Positions 34,491 through 46,300 of a stretch of 64,000 nt of DNA are shown in pieces. Where the stretch lies: the NCBI GenBank assembly GCA_946803715.1, contig CAMPET010000018.1, positions 78,565 to 142,564 of the forward strand, given 5' to 3'. Numbering within the stretch: the stretch's first letter is position 1; each line of letters starts with the position of its first letter. The stretch is from Beroe ovata. Lineage: Eukaryota; Ctenophora; Nuda; Beroida; Beroidae. The translations under genes and the position numbers were made by a program. Under the pieces are notes generated by a model. It saw only the letters and a list, made by a program, of their open reading frames with translations. It ran no database searches and was not told the DNA's origin.

Positions 34491-36158
34491 AGTTATTCAT
34501 CCGAGACTATGATAGTCCTGTAACTATGCAGCTCTGCGATAGAACAGTAGCTGGGATGTATTTATTGTATGTCTGCAAGATAAAGTTTTCTGCGATTCCT
34601 AGCCATGATTTTATGAACCGTTGTTTACATGTTGACATAAATATTTTCTCCTTCTTTCCTGACTTGGAGTACTGAGATCAAATAAGGGTTTTGTTTGTCA
34701 AAATCCAGGGCTACTGATTGTATTTCACGTTTTAAAAGATAAAGATACAAATAGGTGTAACGTGCAATCTTGGGAGTGATGCATGGAGGGGGCTCGGTGG
34801 TGGAGTCCGTTGTCCGATGTAACCAATGAGGTTGCACAATAATATGGTCCGGTCTCAGTCATCTCGTTGGGCTCAAAAATCTGGGCTGCGATCGGAGATA
34901 TTGACACTGGCTTAGTCACCTATGTCGGTGAAAATCAGACCATTACAACATTGAACCTATAATCTTGCACGTAGTCAGAAATTTCCTACGTCACAGCTAT
35001 GCATGAATGGTGTCAGCAAGTTCTGACACCATTCATGCATAACGGTGACGTAGGAATGTGCGCTAGCGATGGAATTTACTGACACCAGTACATCATAACA
35101 GGGCTGTGTAACGAATGGGTGCTCATTCGTCACAACTTGCTGACACCACTAATTCATAACTGTGACGTGGGAATGCATGCTTGTGATGGAATTTGCTGAC
35201 ACCACTACGTCAGAACAGGGCTGTGTGACGAATAGGTACTCATTCGTCACAACTTGCTGACACCACTAATTCGTAACTGTGACGTAGGAATGCATGCTTG
35301 CTATAGAATTTGCTGACACCACTACGTCAGAACAGGGCTGTGTGACGAATAGGCAGTCATTCGTCACAACTTGCTGACACCACTAATTCATAACTGTGAC
35401 GGAGGAATGCATGCTTGTGACGGAATTTGAAACTTTTCATCAGATATCTAAGTTTTCCGAGGGGGACCGCGGCCCCCTGGCCCCCCTGTCTACTTGCCTG
35501 CCTCTAATACGGTGTGGTGTGGAGAATGCAAGGCTATGTTGTCTAGACGCAATGCCACCCTAGAACCTGTGGGGAAAATAGCCTGATGTCAGTGACAACA
35601 CGTTAACAGTGCCCATTGCATCCACCTCAATGATGATACCTATGAATCGGAGTCTTATTTCATTCAGATCGGGGATAAGAATGTGTTCAGTATGTGAGAA
35701 CGTGACGCAGTAACGCGTCCACCAGTTGATAATTTGAAACCGTTAATCATTCTACTCTATTTATTTTTACCAGATGTTATTTATTGCATTTTACACTAGA
35801 CTCTTATTACACTGACTGTTTATCTAAATACTCGCATATAATAGGTTGACTTTTCCGGTCGACTTATTTATTCTCTCGAGCATGAAAATGGTACACCTAT
35901 CCAACATTTATTGGTTACATTCCAGCGTTTTCCTTGCAGATTGTTCGCCTCAAATTCCTCACAATATCGCTCTTTGTTTCCGTCAATCTGAATATAGATC
36001 CAATCGATTTAGCACATTTCCAATAAAGCCTGGCTCATTAAATACTGAAATAGTTCGTCACTCATTCCAAGCTACATTTCTCCGCATGCCAAATCAACTT
36101 TTGTTCCCTCCAAGGACATGTAAATGAACATTGAGTTCTGAACCAACAGGAGTATGTG
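34491..36158. other. Intergenic, UBA2 to REPS-like gene
   Basis: 1.7 kb holding a hAT-like element (34964-35500) and otherwise AT-rich sequence. If the REPS-like gene has further 5' exons, such as a first EH domain, they would lie here, but I could not identify any in-phase candidate. Confidence 0.55.
34964..35500. mobile_element. hAT-like miniature transposon, copy 2, with satellite core
   Basis: Ends CTTGCACGTAG and CTACTTGCCTG are degenerate versions of the CAGGCACGTAG terminus. The flanks CCTATAAT and CCTCTAAT form an 8-bp duplication with one change. The interior is a tandem array with a 117-bp period; anchor sequence CTTGCTGACACCACTAATTC starts at 35136, 35253 and 35370. It closes with a CCGCGGCCCCC hairpin next to the right end. 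Confidence 0.85.
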
Positions 36159-39100
36159 ATGACAGAGGCCCCCATAAAGAAAGTTCCCATCTCACAGTTC
36201 CAGATAAAGAATGCGAGTGATGTTAGAGCGGGTCCTGTCACCCCTGTACGGATAGCCCCTCCCCCGTCCAACATCAAACGGTCGAAAAGTTTAAAAACAG
36301 GTACCAGAGTCGCTCCTAGGACACGTAGGCTTGGTATAACGGGCTCCTGGTCAAAATTCCGTTTTTATTTCCCAATACACTGATAAATTTCAATCTGTGG
36401 TGACCGATATTGTTCTGGTTGTAACGACCTATATTGTTCTGGTTGTAACGAGGTTCCCATAGACAGGTACAATGCTGCCCGTGCCACACCCATCCCAGCT
36501 GGTGCTCGTTCTCTTCCCCGGCGATCAACCGCCCCAATTATCAGCGCCGCACAAGATTCAACTTCGTCGGAAAACGTTGCCGGAGCAACCCAGAATGTTG
36601 CCGCAGCAACACAGAATGTTGCCGTAGCAACACAGAATGTGGCCGCAGCAACACAGAATGTTGCCGTAGCAACGCCCAAAGGTGATGTTACAGGACCGGA
36701 ACCTTGTATGACAGCACAGTCGAGTGACATGGAAACTGGGGTCAATGCTGTGACAGCTACATCAGATCTAACAGGGAACATAGGAGAGGGAGTGCAGAAA
36801 AAGAGGTAAATCTGTACTAATTTCACAATTCTCCTTATCGAATGAGCCATGAGGAGCTGTTATAGTGTCACTTTTTACCGTTCAATTTATAACTTGTAAT
36901 CCTACCTTGTCAGGACTGGACCAGAATTACCCGTACTACACGCATGGCAAACAGTAGTCAACACTCATAGGTAAAATAAACTGTGATATAATATGTGACT
37001 GAGCGATTCGATCTGTTAACTACGGCCCCACGTGTATTTCATTGCTATTATATCTCTGTGTGGATAATATGCCCAGTGGGGATCCGAGCTATCTAGCTTA
37101 ATATACATTGTGAACAACAACAGATAGTTCACACAGTCGTTAGCATTACGGGAACCAAATCTGATTTCTGTGCTCGAGATAACGTTCTTCTGCATAACTA
37201 ACATTATATTCGCACCACATACACAGTGCTGTACAGTGTACGTGATACCCATGTTTTATTAGGTTTATTCTTTGCTTACAGTCCTATTCTATGATCTGGA
37301 CTTGGAGTTTTTAGCTTTTCTACTGACGAGTTTTTTATGTCTATGTCAGGATGTGAAATTTCTCTGCATTTCAATCATTGCATGAAATACTGTTTGACCT
37401 AATCTTTTATCCTTAACTTGCTGATGGCTCACGGAATCCCATCCCGATTCAAAAGACTGATCTCAGTTTATCTCCAATTTCAGAAGGGGGAGTAGCATGA
37501 CTTTCGTCAGCACTCAGGATTGGGCAAATTTCCAAGGATCGAAGTCTCGGTTTGATTGGAGTATATCGGGAGACTCGTGGCGAGAATATGAGGAAAAGTT
37601 CCATAGCATCAAACCCCTGCATGGTTTTATATCAGGTGAGAGTACAAGTCTACTTAGCATGATTGTATCGGTTCTTATCACTTTATCAGATTTCCTACCT
37701 ACTAACTTTAGAACACACCAACAGATTTTAATAGAAATAGACAATGTCTATTTCTATTAGACATGAATAGAGTAAAATAGTTAAAGTAAAGTAAATAGTA
37801 GCATATCAACGGTGATTGAGCGATTATTTCTTCTTTTTACCGTCGAACCAAAGTCCGTGTATGGTTATGGGGACTTTGACCATGTTGTCATACCTTGCTA
37901 CGACCGTCAGATCCGAAGCATTCCAAATAATGAGTTCCGTCGTGTTGTCACTGGAATTAAACACGGGCGCTATGATCACTCCGTCATCCTCTGTCATCGT
38001 GACGTCATCATCATCACCACCGGTCCTGGGAACGAATACCGGTTCCATGACATGTTTCCCGGGTTCAGCCCAGGCGATAGAGTCCCGGTTACACACGTCA
38101 TACTTCATCAGACTCATTGACATGGTTTTCATGTGCCACTGCATGAAGTAGCAATAGCAGTACTCCCGGCCGACATAGTGCTGGTTGACGAAGGGATACT
38201 CCACCAAAGTGTCAAGCGGTGTCCACGTCCGAGGGAACACCTCCACTCTGCTTTCCTTGGTGTCAATGTTGTACACCACCCGTTTAAGTGTGGTGTTCCA
38301 TGCCGTGTTTTCATAGTGGTGTCCAGGTTCCATGATTAGAGGGACTTTGTACACATCGAATGGGCATGGTTCTTCACCGTCTTGTTTCCAGTTAGGGTAA
38401 GCCGTGGTGGGCACGTCCAGCACTACCTCTAACTGTCCATCAGAGTTTCGTCTCTCAAACGAGTTCATGATGTGGAAAACCCGCATGGGTGGCACTTCAA
38501 AAGAATGGATTTCCCCGGTTTTTGTTGAGATGATGTCCATGTAGGTTGGTCTGTCCTCCACGAACTGCAGTGCGTGACACATGTGACTCATGGAGTACAT
38601 CAGATCCAGGGACATGACATTCATTTTGAAGTTGAACCGAGGCACAAACAGGAAGTTCTCGGTTATTCCAAACTGATGGACCAATCTGAGATCGGTACTC
38701 GATACCGAAATTGTGGCTATTTTCTTAGTTCGGAGTTCGCCGTTCCCATCGGCCACATACTGGTAGAACTCGTAGTCGATCTTGTTCATAGCCCAGGGGA
38801 GTTTAGACATGGTGGTTACATAGTTATAACTACTGCCATCTGTTGGGTGCTTTGCGAAGTGGGTAGCTGAGAAGAGCGCTTGTCTCGATCCTGTAGGGAC
38901 TGCCGGACTAACTAACTGTTCCTTGTAGTCCAGTGTACCCGGACTAACCTTGTTCATGACGGGACTCTCTGTTGTCACTGTCACACTCTCCCCTCTATCC
39001 AAATTCCAGATAGCTATGTTAGTGTTGTCCTTGTTTGCCAAGTCTCCAAACAGCATGCTCATCTCCTCAGACACTGAGAAATCTGGAGTTATGTCGCCCA

Positions 39101-42100
39101 TGATGGGAAATGCGGCGTAGTAACCATCATCCATCGTCCTGTTGTACACGCCACTTTTCAGCATGGTGGCTGTATATGCCACGCTGCCGTCTCCTGGGAA
39201 ATGCCACGCGTGCACCTTGGACAACCCATCCATAACATTGTTCACAGACCTGCCCCCATGTTCCAGCAGGCCAGGACCAGTCCGGTACAGCGTACCTGTT
39301 AGCCATGTGGGTGTGGAGCCCCAGTTGAGGGGTAGAGCAAGATCAGTGTAAGATTCTGGATGAGAAATGAGCAGATCTGATATGTCATCCGCACTGCACA
39401 AGACGCCAAGCAGGGCAAAAATCACACACTTCATGTCTAGGAATAAGATAAGTGAATGTGGAATTTCTGTAGAGTACAGCAGCTGTTATAGGGAAATTAA
39501 AGTCGTAGAAATAAAATGGGATGTTAAATGTTCTTATCTTTATTCACGGATGAACGTGATACCTTGCCTTTGACGCAAGTTTCTCGCGATATTTTGTGTG
39601 CAAAACTCACGTTTTTCAAATTCAATCAAATATCTACCGAGACGGGAAAGGGGAACATACTAAATCTAATTCTGAGAAACCTGGTACAAGTTCTGAATAT
39701 GCGGGATTTTGCTTTGACGTCAGAGGAAGTTGCAGTTATTCTGCTCCAGAACGTAGATAGCGTCTTCCCGCTTGACTGAATATGATTGGTCATTATGGAG
39801 GAATAATATGCATCTAGATTGTTCAATCTCAAACTGCATCTCAATGTTTTCTACCAAATGTTTTCTATCAAATGTTTTCTACCAGAGGGCGGATCTTGTG
39901 AACTTCTTGTAGCGCGCGACGACAGCGGTTTGTCGAAATTTCCACGTGCGTTTCAAACGCGCTTCGAGTAGAAATTAATCGGTGTCTGATTCCATCAAAT
40001 TCGAATTGAAATCAAAACATTGGCAAATACTCAAATTATTGGCGAATTTATCTCACTGTAACGGCATGTATAGTGTTACTATTTCGAATATTGATCAATA
40101 TGGATCGCAGGGAAGCAGTCAAGGGAGTTTCTGATGGCATCTGGACTACCCCGAGAATCTCTCGCTCAAATATGGTTAGAATTTCTGTAATTTCAGTCAG
40201 CAGATTGAAGTTTCCAGCTAGCATGGATAGGGAGAAACCATGACTTCCCCAGGGAGTTGTCAGACATGGATCGTGATGGGTCTCTGTCACTGGCGGAGTT
40301 TGCGGTGGCAATGCATTGTGTGGCAGCTGTGCGAGCCACTACCAAACTTCCTACTTCAGTGCCACCTCTATTGAGGGATTCCCTACTTCACCATGTCAGC
40401 AATCAGAATGTCCAGTTATCATCTAACATCAAGGTTGCAGTTCATAACTGTAGAAGCATCGTTTCAATGAATCAAATTAGAGTTTAAGAGTGTGGATAGA
40501 AACTATGATTTCAGATCTCATGTGAATCTCACCATGACCAAACGACTGACACGCCCACCAAAAGCGCTCTCCGAGCTGAATCCTCACCATGCAAGGCTGT
40601 GAGTGTGACATTCAGCGAGGATTGTGTCCGTAGTCGACCACGCCCTAACAAGAAACTGGTGAAATCTCGAGCACTCCATTTGCGACCTCACTGTATACAG
40701 AGCAGCTCGTCCTACTATTCGTCAGAAAACTCTGAGGATGATAACTCGCCGGTGAGCTCAGTATGTTCCTGAGAAAATGTATGTTCCTTTGAGAATGTAT
40801 GTTCCTTAGAGAATGTATGTTTGATAAGAATGTATGTTAGGTGAGAATGTATGTTCCTTAGAGAATGTATGTCCCTTTGAGAATGTAGGTTAGGTGAGAA
40901 TGTATGTTCCTTAGAGAATGTATGTCCCTTAGAGAATGTATGTTCCTTAGAGAATGTATATTCCTTAGAGAATGTATGTTCCTTAGATAATGTATGTTAG
41001 GTGAGAATGCTTCACACTGAACGTTATTCGTATTTATTTATTAATCAATAATGGCCCAGGCTGGTAGACGTAATCCTGGAGTTAGTATACAAGGTTCTGC
41101 CCTGGATCCACCAAGTCGACCATCTTTGGCTGGTGTCTCTGAACATCCCGAACACCCGCGAGGTAAGCAGTGGTTTGAAAACTTCTCTGTATCTTCATGA
41201 TTCAGTCACTTCTATTAGCGAATTTTCTCCTCCTATCAGAAGAGATGATAACCACGCCCTCTCCTCACCAACCCTGGCTAGATGCCAAGGGCATAGCTGG
41301 TGTGAAGATCAGGAGAGAAGATAGGACACATCTCAAGGAAGAAGAAGCACTTCTAGCTATGAGTGGCGATGAGCAAGACCCTCCCTTCCCCCTGCTCCCC
41401 CCACCCGCCCCTCCGTCCTCACCCTCGTCCCAATCGTCCTCCTCCTCATCCTCCCCCAGATCACCCTCTCCAACCCGAGCTCAGACACCTCAAACACCAG
41501 ACTCATCTACATCCATACAGACGGAGGAACAGGATCTCAAAGGTTTGACATATTCAACCCAACAAGCATCACAATTGTATACAATAATCCCTGGATCTAG
41601 CCTATTAGTCATGCTATTAATTTTGTCAGATTTTATCTGACCTCTGTTTCTCGCGCGCGGTGCGCGCGCCTTCGCGCGAGAAACAGGTCAGGTAACATCT
41701 GACAACTATTAGTATTAATTTACATTCTGAAATCTGAATCGAATTAAATCTGTCGATCTCGTTTAACTCAGGCTACGAGCGATTGATAGAGGATACGGAT
41801 ATAGCAGCACCACCTCTCCTCCTTAATGAGGGACATGTTATCGATAGTTCGGACGAGGCTTCCCTCCCTGACGATCTTACACCCAGAAGTTACTCCGTCC
41901 CCTCGCACGATGACGTCACCACGCCTCGAAACGAGGATGATAGTTGTGAAGTTGCTGCTGATGTTACTAACACTGCTGATGTTACTGACGCTACTGATGT
42001 TACTTACACTGCTGATGTTACTTACACTGCTGATGTTACTTACACTACTGATGTTACTGACGCTACTGATGTTACCGACACGGGGGAGGAAAATGTTGAA

Positions 42101-43240
42101 TCAGGAGGCGATATCAAGCAAGATAGTGATGAAGTTATATGCACTGAAGATCATGGAGCATCAAATGATGATATTTCCGTACCAGAGACTTCTACGTCGG
42201 TTGATGTCATAACGTCTTCCTCCGAAATAGCTTCCTTATCTGGCGTGGAAAGCGATTCCAGTGACACCAAGTTCATATCTGATGACACCGGCACTGTGAA
42301 CACATCCTCCACATTCGATTCTAGTCCGTCAAATGTTGACACCAATGCTACTGACAGCACTCCAATAAGCAGTCATCCCCCTAACACTTCACCTGAAACC
42401 AATCCAATCAACAGCAGTCCTCCTGTTACTACTCTTCTCGAGACCACTTCGCCTGACACTACTACACTTGACATACCTGACAACACAAAAATTGACACTC
42501 ATCCTCTTGACACCACCTCCCTAATCGTGGATTCCAGGAGCTCCCCTGACTATGTTATTGACGATGTCATCAGCTCGAGCAGTAGTGATAGCGAATTCGT
42601 AAGTTGTGTGATGATCATGCAGTCCACAGAATGAATGTGCAAACTGTATTGAATGGTCAATAGATCTACTTGTTTCAGGTTCACATCGTCGCAGCTGACA
42701 TTCAAAGTGAAGAAAAAACCAACAAAGGTGAGGACTCTTTTCATTCAAATTAAACATCCTGATTTTCCACTTAGTCAATATGCAATATTATAGTTTCTTT
42801 GCTGCAGGAGCATGGGACTTGGAAAGTATTAAATCAAGTGGCCCAAACTTAAGAGATATCGAAAAAACGTTAGTCAATTTGATTGCTTTGTTTGATGCGA
42901 TCCTAATCATTCGCTCTCGTGGTTTCCAATAATTCATTCCTCCCAACTGCCAGTGGTGTTGATGATTTGAGACGAATGGTTCAAGACTACGAAATTCAAA
43001 ACGATGCACTTCTCAATCTGTCGAAGGAGCTAAGATTAGAGCTTCTCAAGGTAAAGTTTCACACTCGAAAGATTCATAGAATGTGTAAATGTAATGTGTA
43101 TTGTAAAATGAGGTGTATAATAATCCTGAGTTATGCATTGTTTATTGAATTTGATATTCCGTTTGCAGGTTCAAGAAGAAAAACATTATCTTCTCAGTAC
43201 ACTGCAACGATTGAAGCAGACTGAAATTGCATCAGAATAA
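36159..43240 (+). CDS. RALBP1-associated EH-domain protein (REPS1/2-like)
   Basis: Fourteen exons close in frame to 895 aa: 36159-36300, 36463-36805, 36914-36970, 37484-37635, 40111-40174, 40253-40433, 40515-40751, 41060-41162, 41240-41542, 41772-42598, 42679-42727, 42808-42868, 42954-43050 and 43169-43240. REPS proteins couple Ral/RalBP1 signalling to endocytosis. Exons 4-6 form one EH domain (F-I-S-G, then S-G-L-P-R-E-S-L-A-Q-I-W, E-F-hand loop D-M-D-R-D-G-S-L-S), closest to REPS EH2. The middle is disordered and Ser/Pro-rich. The C-terminus is a short coiled coil, as in REPS. The first EH domain of vertebrate REPS is not visible, so either the start lies further left or it is absent. The start chosen is the first ATG of the earliest exon I can support. 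The intron between exons 4 and 5 contains the carotenoid oxygenase gene. Confidence 0.82.
36573..36677 (+). repeat. In-frame 21-bp coding repeat in REPS-like exon 2
   Basis: Five tandem units of seven codons encode N-V-A-(G/A/V)-A-T-Q, the last ending in Pro. Silent and single-residue changes separate units. The array lies in a disordered region. Confidence 0.9.
37824..39434 (-). CDS. Carotenoid oxygenase (BCO/RPE65 family), nested and intronless
   Basis: A complete 536-aa member of the carotenoid cleavage oxygenase family, non-haem Fe(II) enzymes that split carotenoids or, in RPE65, isomerise retinyl esters. The four iron-ligand His can be assigned as residues 196 (A-K-H-P-T-D-G), 253 (V-H-Q-F-G-I-T-E-N), 321 (F-H-I-M-N-S-F-E) and 526 (I-H-G-L-W-F). 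Their spacing closely matches vertebrate RPE65/BCO. The N-terminus M-K-C-V-I-F-A-L-L-G-V-L-C-S-A reads as a signal peptide, which is unusual for this normally cytosolic family. Several N-x-S/T sites and a paired-Cys pattern fit a secreted or luminal enzyme. The protein ends in four Lys. The gene is intronless and lies antisense in the 2.5-kb REPS-like intron (37636-40110). Substrate cannot be read from sequence. Confidence 0.93.
   Translation of the reverse strand: MKCVIFALLGVLCSADDISDLLISHPESYTDLALPLNWGSTPTWLTGTLYRTGPGLLEHGGRSVNNVMDGLSKVHAWHFPGDGSVAYTATMLKSGVYNRTMDDGYYAAFPIMGDITPDFSVSEEMSMLFGDLANKDNTNIAIWNLDRGESVTVTTESPVMNKVSPGTLDYKEQLVSPAVPTGSRQALFSATHFAKHPTDGSSYNYVTTMSKLPWAMNKIDYEFYQYVADGNGELRTKKIATISVSSTDLRLVHQFGITENFLFVPRFNFKMNVMSLDLMYSMSHMCHALQFVEDRPTYMDIISTKTGEIHSFEVPPMRVFHIMNSFERRNSDGQLEVVLDVPTTAYPNWKQDGEEPCPFDVYKVPLIMEPGHHYENTAWNTTLKRVVYNIDTKESRVEVFPRTWTPLDTLVEYPFVNQHYVGREYCYCYFMQWHMKTMSMSLMKYDVCNRDSIAWAEPGKHVMEPVFVPRTGGDDDDVTMTEDDGVIIAPVFNSSDNTTELIIWNASDLTVVARYDNMVKVPITIHGLWFDGKKKK
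40772..41010. repeat. 18-bp minisatellite
   Basis: About a dozen variable copies of GAGAATGTATGTTCCTTA within an intron of the REPS-like gene. Some units carry TTAGGT or CCCTTT variants. Confidence 0.85.
41623..41705. mobile_element. GC-cored foldback hairpin in REPS-like intron
   Basis: Arms TTGTCAGATTTTATCTGACC-type and its complement are continued by CTGTTTCTCGCGCG paired with CGCGCGAGAAACAG, around a short GC loop. It is the same architecture as 43261-43357 and 56425-56483. Confidence 0.85.
41957..42082 (+). repeat. In-frame 18-bp coding repeat in REPS-like exon 10
   Basis: Seven units of six codons encode (A/T)-D-V-T-(N/D/Y)-(T/A). The repeat expands an acidic Thr-rich disordered segment. 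Confidence 0.9.
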
Positions 43241-43260
43241 GAAGACCTGGATTTTTCTAT

Positions 43261-43357
43261 TTGCCGGATGTTATCTGTCCACTGTTTCTTGCGCGCGGCC
43301 TTCGATGAAGGCGCGCGCGCCGCGCGCAAGAAACAGTGGACAGATAACATCCGGCAA
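43261..43357. mobile_element. 97-bp foldback hairpin in REPS-like 3' UTR
   Basis: Perfect 37-bp arms, starting TTGCCGGATGTTATCTGTCC and reversed at the right end, surround a GC-only centre. It begins 20 bp after the REPS-like stop codon, so it is very probably transcribed as part of the 3' UTR and would form a strong RNA stem. Confidence 0.9.
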
Positions 43358-46300
43358 TTTTCTATTTGGTACTGCATCACATTTAAATGTTTTTGATATT
43401 TGGTATTTTAGAAAAACAAAACCCATTCTAGTTAAAATTCTACCGAATACGAAGGGATAATATTGATTTGAAGAGTTTTACATTTTAGAAGTAGAACATA
43501 GAATCTAAAATTTAGATCATACGTATCACTATCATATCACTGATAGTAATACGTATGATCTAAATACTGATAGTGACTATCAGAGAGTATTAGTAACTAT
43601 CAGCATTTTCAGTAGAAGTATTACTGGATACCGTGTTATTCTGATATCATATTATTATTATATTGTAAGGAATATAATTTTTTGAGATGTTATTGTTCAG
43701 TATTCATAAACTTTACACTTAACATTTCAATTTCATGTGATCGGGTTCCATCTATAGATTAACGATGTCTTACTCTTACAATCAATTGTCAATCACATCA
43801 TTATCATTTATCAGTCTCTTGTATAGGATTACTCCCTCTTGTTTGGCACGGATGCTAGACCGTTGATGCCAGCCGTGAAGCGGCTGAGAAATGGAATGAA
43901 GAATGTCAGAATGAGTTTGCGCCGCGCGTGCGCTCAAGACCAAAAAGTAAAACGAAATTCTCGAAATGGTCTAACATCGATCGAAAATTCCCTCTTGCCA
44001 TGAATCGATATTCGATACTGCGCGCGGCGCCGACAAAAGGGAAAACACACATCGCGGCGAATGTCCGCGCGCCGCGCAAGCATCATTTAGAAATTCAAGA
44101 GTTTTGTTTTCGCGTTGGATAAAAGATCGAGTATTTTGGATTCGGTGATTTAGGAGCTTTCATTTGACTTTTGTTCTTGTCATGAATTAATGTCATGTTC
44201 ACCAGCAGTGTTGCCAGATACCTCCAACCAGGTAAGAGATCTCTTGCGGTTAAGTTTTATGGTGTGATCGATACCGATTTTTATCAAAATATCACTCACG
44301 GCTCACCGTTGACCTCATCGTATGTTATCAGTAATCATCTACGGTTAATCATCGTGATATAGTATCACACATTATCATGATTAACTGGAGTCTAAAGAAA
44401 CATGATCGAACTAATGATATGATGACACAATATGTATGAAGGAATTCATTTGCCTGCGGTGCTAGACTACTGATGCTAATGATACCTGAAATTTGTGAGA
44501 ATAAATTTGCGTCATGAAATTCTCGACAGGGTCTACCATTGATACTTTGATAGACAAGAATTCATATTCGAATAAATATAGGTATAGCATTAAATCGTAC
44601 CGATTACTGCGGATTACTCTGTATTTTTGAGCTGTAGCATTAAAACGGATTCTTGCTTAGTTAATTCATGTCTTATTGTGTACGTAGTTGTACCTTTCCA
44701 TTGATCCCAGTTCCTACCTATAATCAACGCTAAAAACACGTTGGTTTAGATATCACCCGAAATTATTTTGCTATTTCTTGGCCGTACCCTGGCGTGTACT
44801 ATAATACACGTACACAATGCGTTAGATTCATGATATTGTGTAGCATGCATTAGAATGAGCTGATTGTTCGTGATGTACATTATAATGCTATGATCAGCAC
44901 ATGTTACTATGATTCAAAACGTACGTGTGGTTTCTCTGTGTTCATTTATTATTGTCTTACGTATGTCGTATACCCTTTCTTCAGTTTGGAACTTTGGGAT
45001 CATATAATCAGAGAATTTGTGACCTGTTTGTACGGTTTGGATGTTTGGAATGGTTCCAAGAATTTGCATAATGTGTATGTGATTAAGAGTGAGGCCACTC
45101 TGTGTTATAACACGAGAGGTTTACACAATAATACGTCGCGTCATGAGTCACTCTGAATATTATGAGGTTCTGAATTTAACAAGTTGCTGCGAGATTGCTG
45201 CTTGCAACTGACTATGCAGCGCTTGTCAGTACCTAGCTCATTCTGTGTTGTTTCCTTGAGGCTACACCACGGTATGACTTATATTTTGGAAGCTCACCCA
45301 TGAAGCATTACTGTGCCATGTAGTTCTGTAATTTGAGAATATGGGAATAATCCTTTGATCACTTCCAATTTCCATGTATGATAGAAAGACTTGCTGTAAT
45401 ACAGTGTTGCTCGTTGAGCTATTCCAGAATACTGTACATCCTGTGGTTTGTATTCATGCCGCGCTTCTTCAGCCACCTTGCCCGTCAATTTGACCAATAT
45501 TCATGATTGTGTTCGATTGTTGGCAAATTTTCCGTATTACCGTGATTATAGTGCAGAATCTCATATATTCATGCGTATAATATTGTCTCTACTAGCATTA
45601 CTGTGCGATGATTCGCGTGTTCAGCTGTTTCCATTCTCTCTCTCTCGGGATGAGCGACGACGTGTGCTTGTGTTTCCGCGAGTTTGTTTCTGTGAGTTTG
45701 TTTCTGTGAGTTTGTTTCGGTGTTTCCTTGCGTTTCTGTGGGTTTGTATGTATTTTTGTGTGTGTTTCTGTTTGTTTCTTCGAGTCTGTTTCAGTGTTTT
45801 TTTTGCAGAGTTTGTTTCTGTGAGTTTGTTTCTGTGAGTTTGTTTCGGTCTTTTCGTGCGTTTCGGTGAGTTTGTATGTATGTTTGTGTGTTTCTGTTTG
45901 TTTCTTCGAGTCTGTTTCAGTGTTCTTGTGTTGAGAGTAATGCAAGTACGAGGATTCCTAACTCATCCGGTAATGATGTTGCAGGTTGCTATCGTTGAAA
46001 CAAGTGACAGTGGTCGGTGTGTTAAACAATGGTTTAACCTCCTTTAAATCCCTTCAGCCACCTGTTATGACGTGAAATGTTAACGTTATATACAATGGTG
46101 TTGATTACGGGAGGGATTTTGAATACGAGACAGTAATCCTCCATGATTTGAACAGTCGCACATCTGTATGTTGGTTATTGAGTACGTGTGTCGGGTACTT
46201 GTCGCGTCAACAGCTTTATCAGAGTTCATAAATGATGAAAATGGCGAACTTTATAAATTTATACCCAAATCAAATGGCCCATCATAGGTCTGATATACTT

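Noticed and set aside
36159-37760. Separate gene left of the carotenoid oxygenase
   Set aside because: Its last exon ends in the first half of an EH domain with one spare base, and the exon at 40111 supplies the missing half in phase, so it is the start of the REPS-like gene.
41783-42634. Independent acidic Thr/Ser-rich protein
   Set aside because: It is exon 10 of the REPS-like gene; the last residues are read-through past the donor at 42599.
45294-45497. 67-codon minus-strand frame
   Set aside because: Protein-like in places, but it has no homology, no splice partner and no context; below the level needed for a call.
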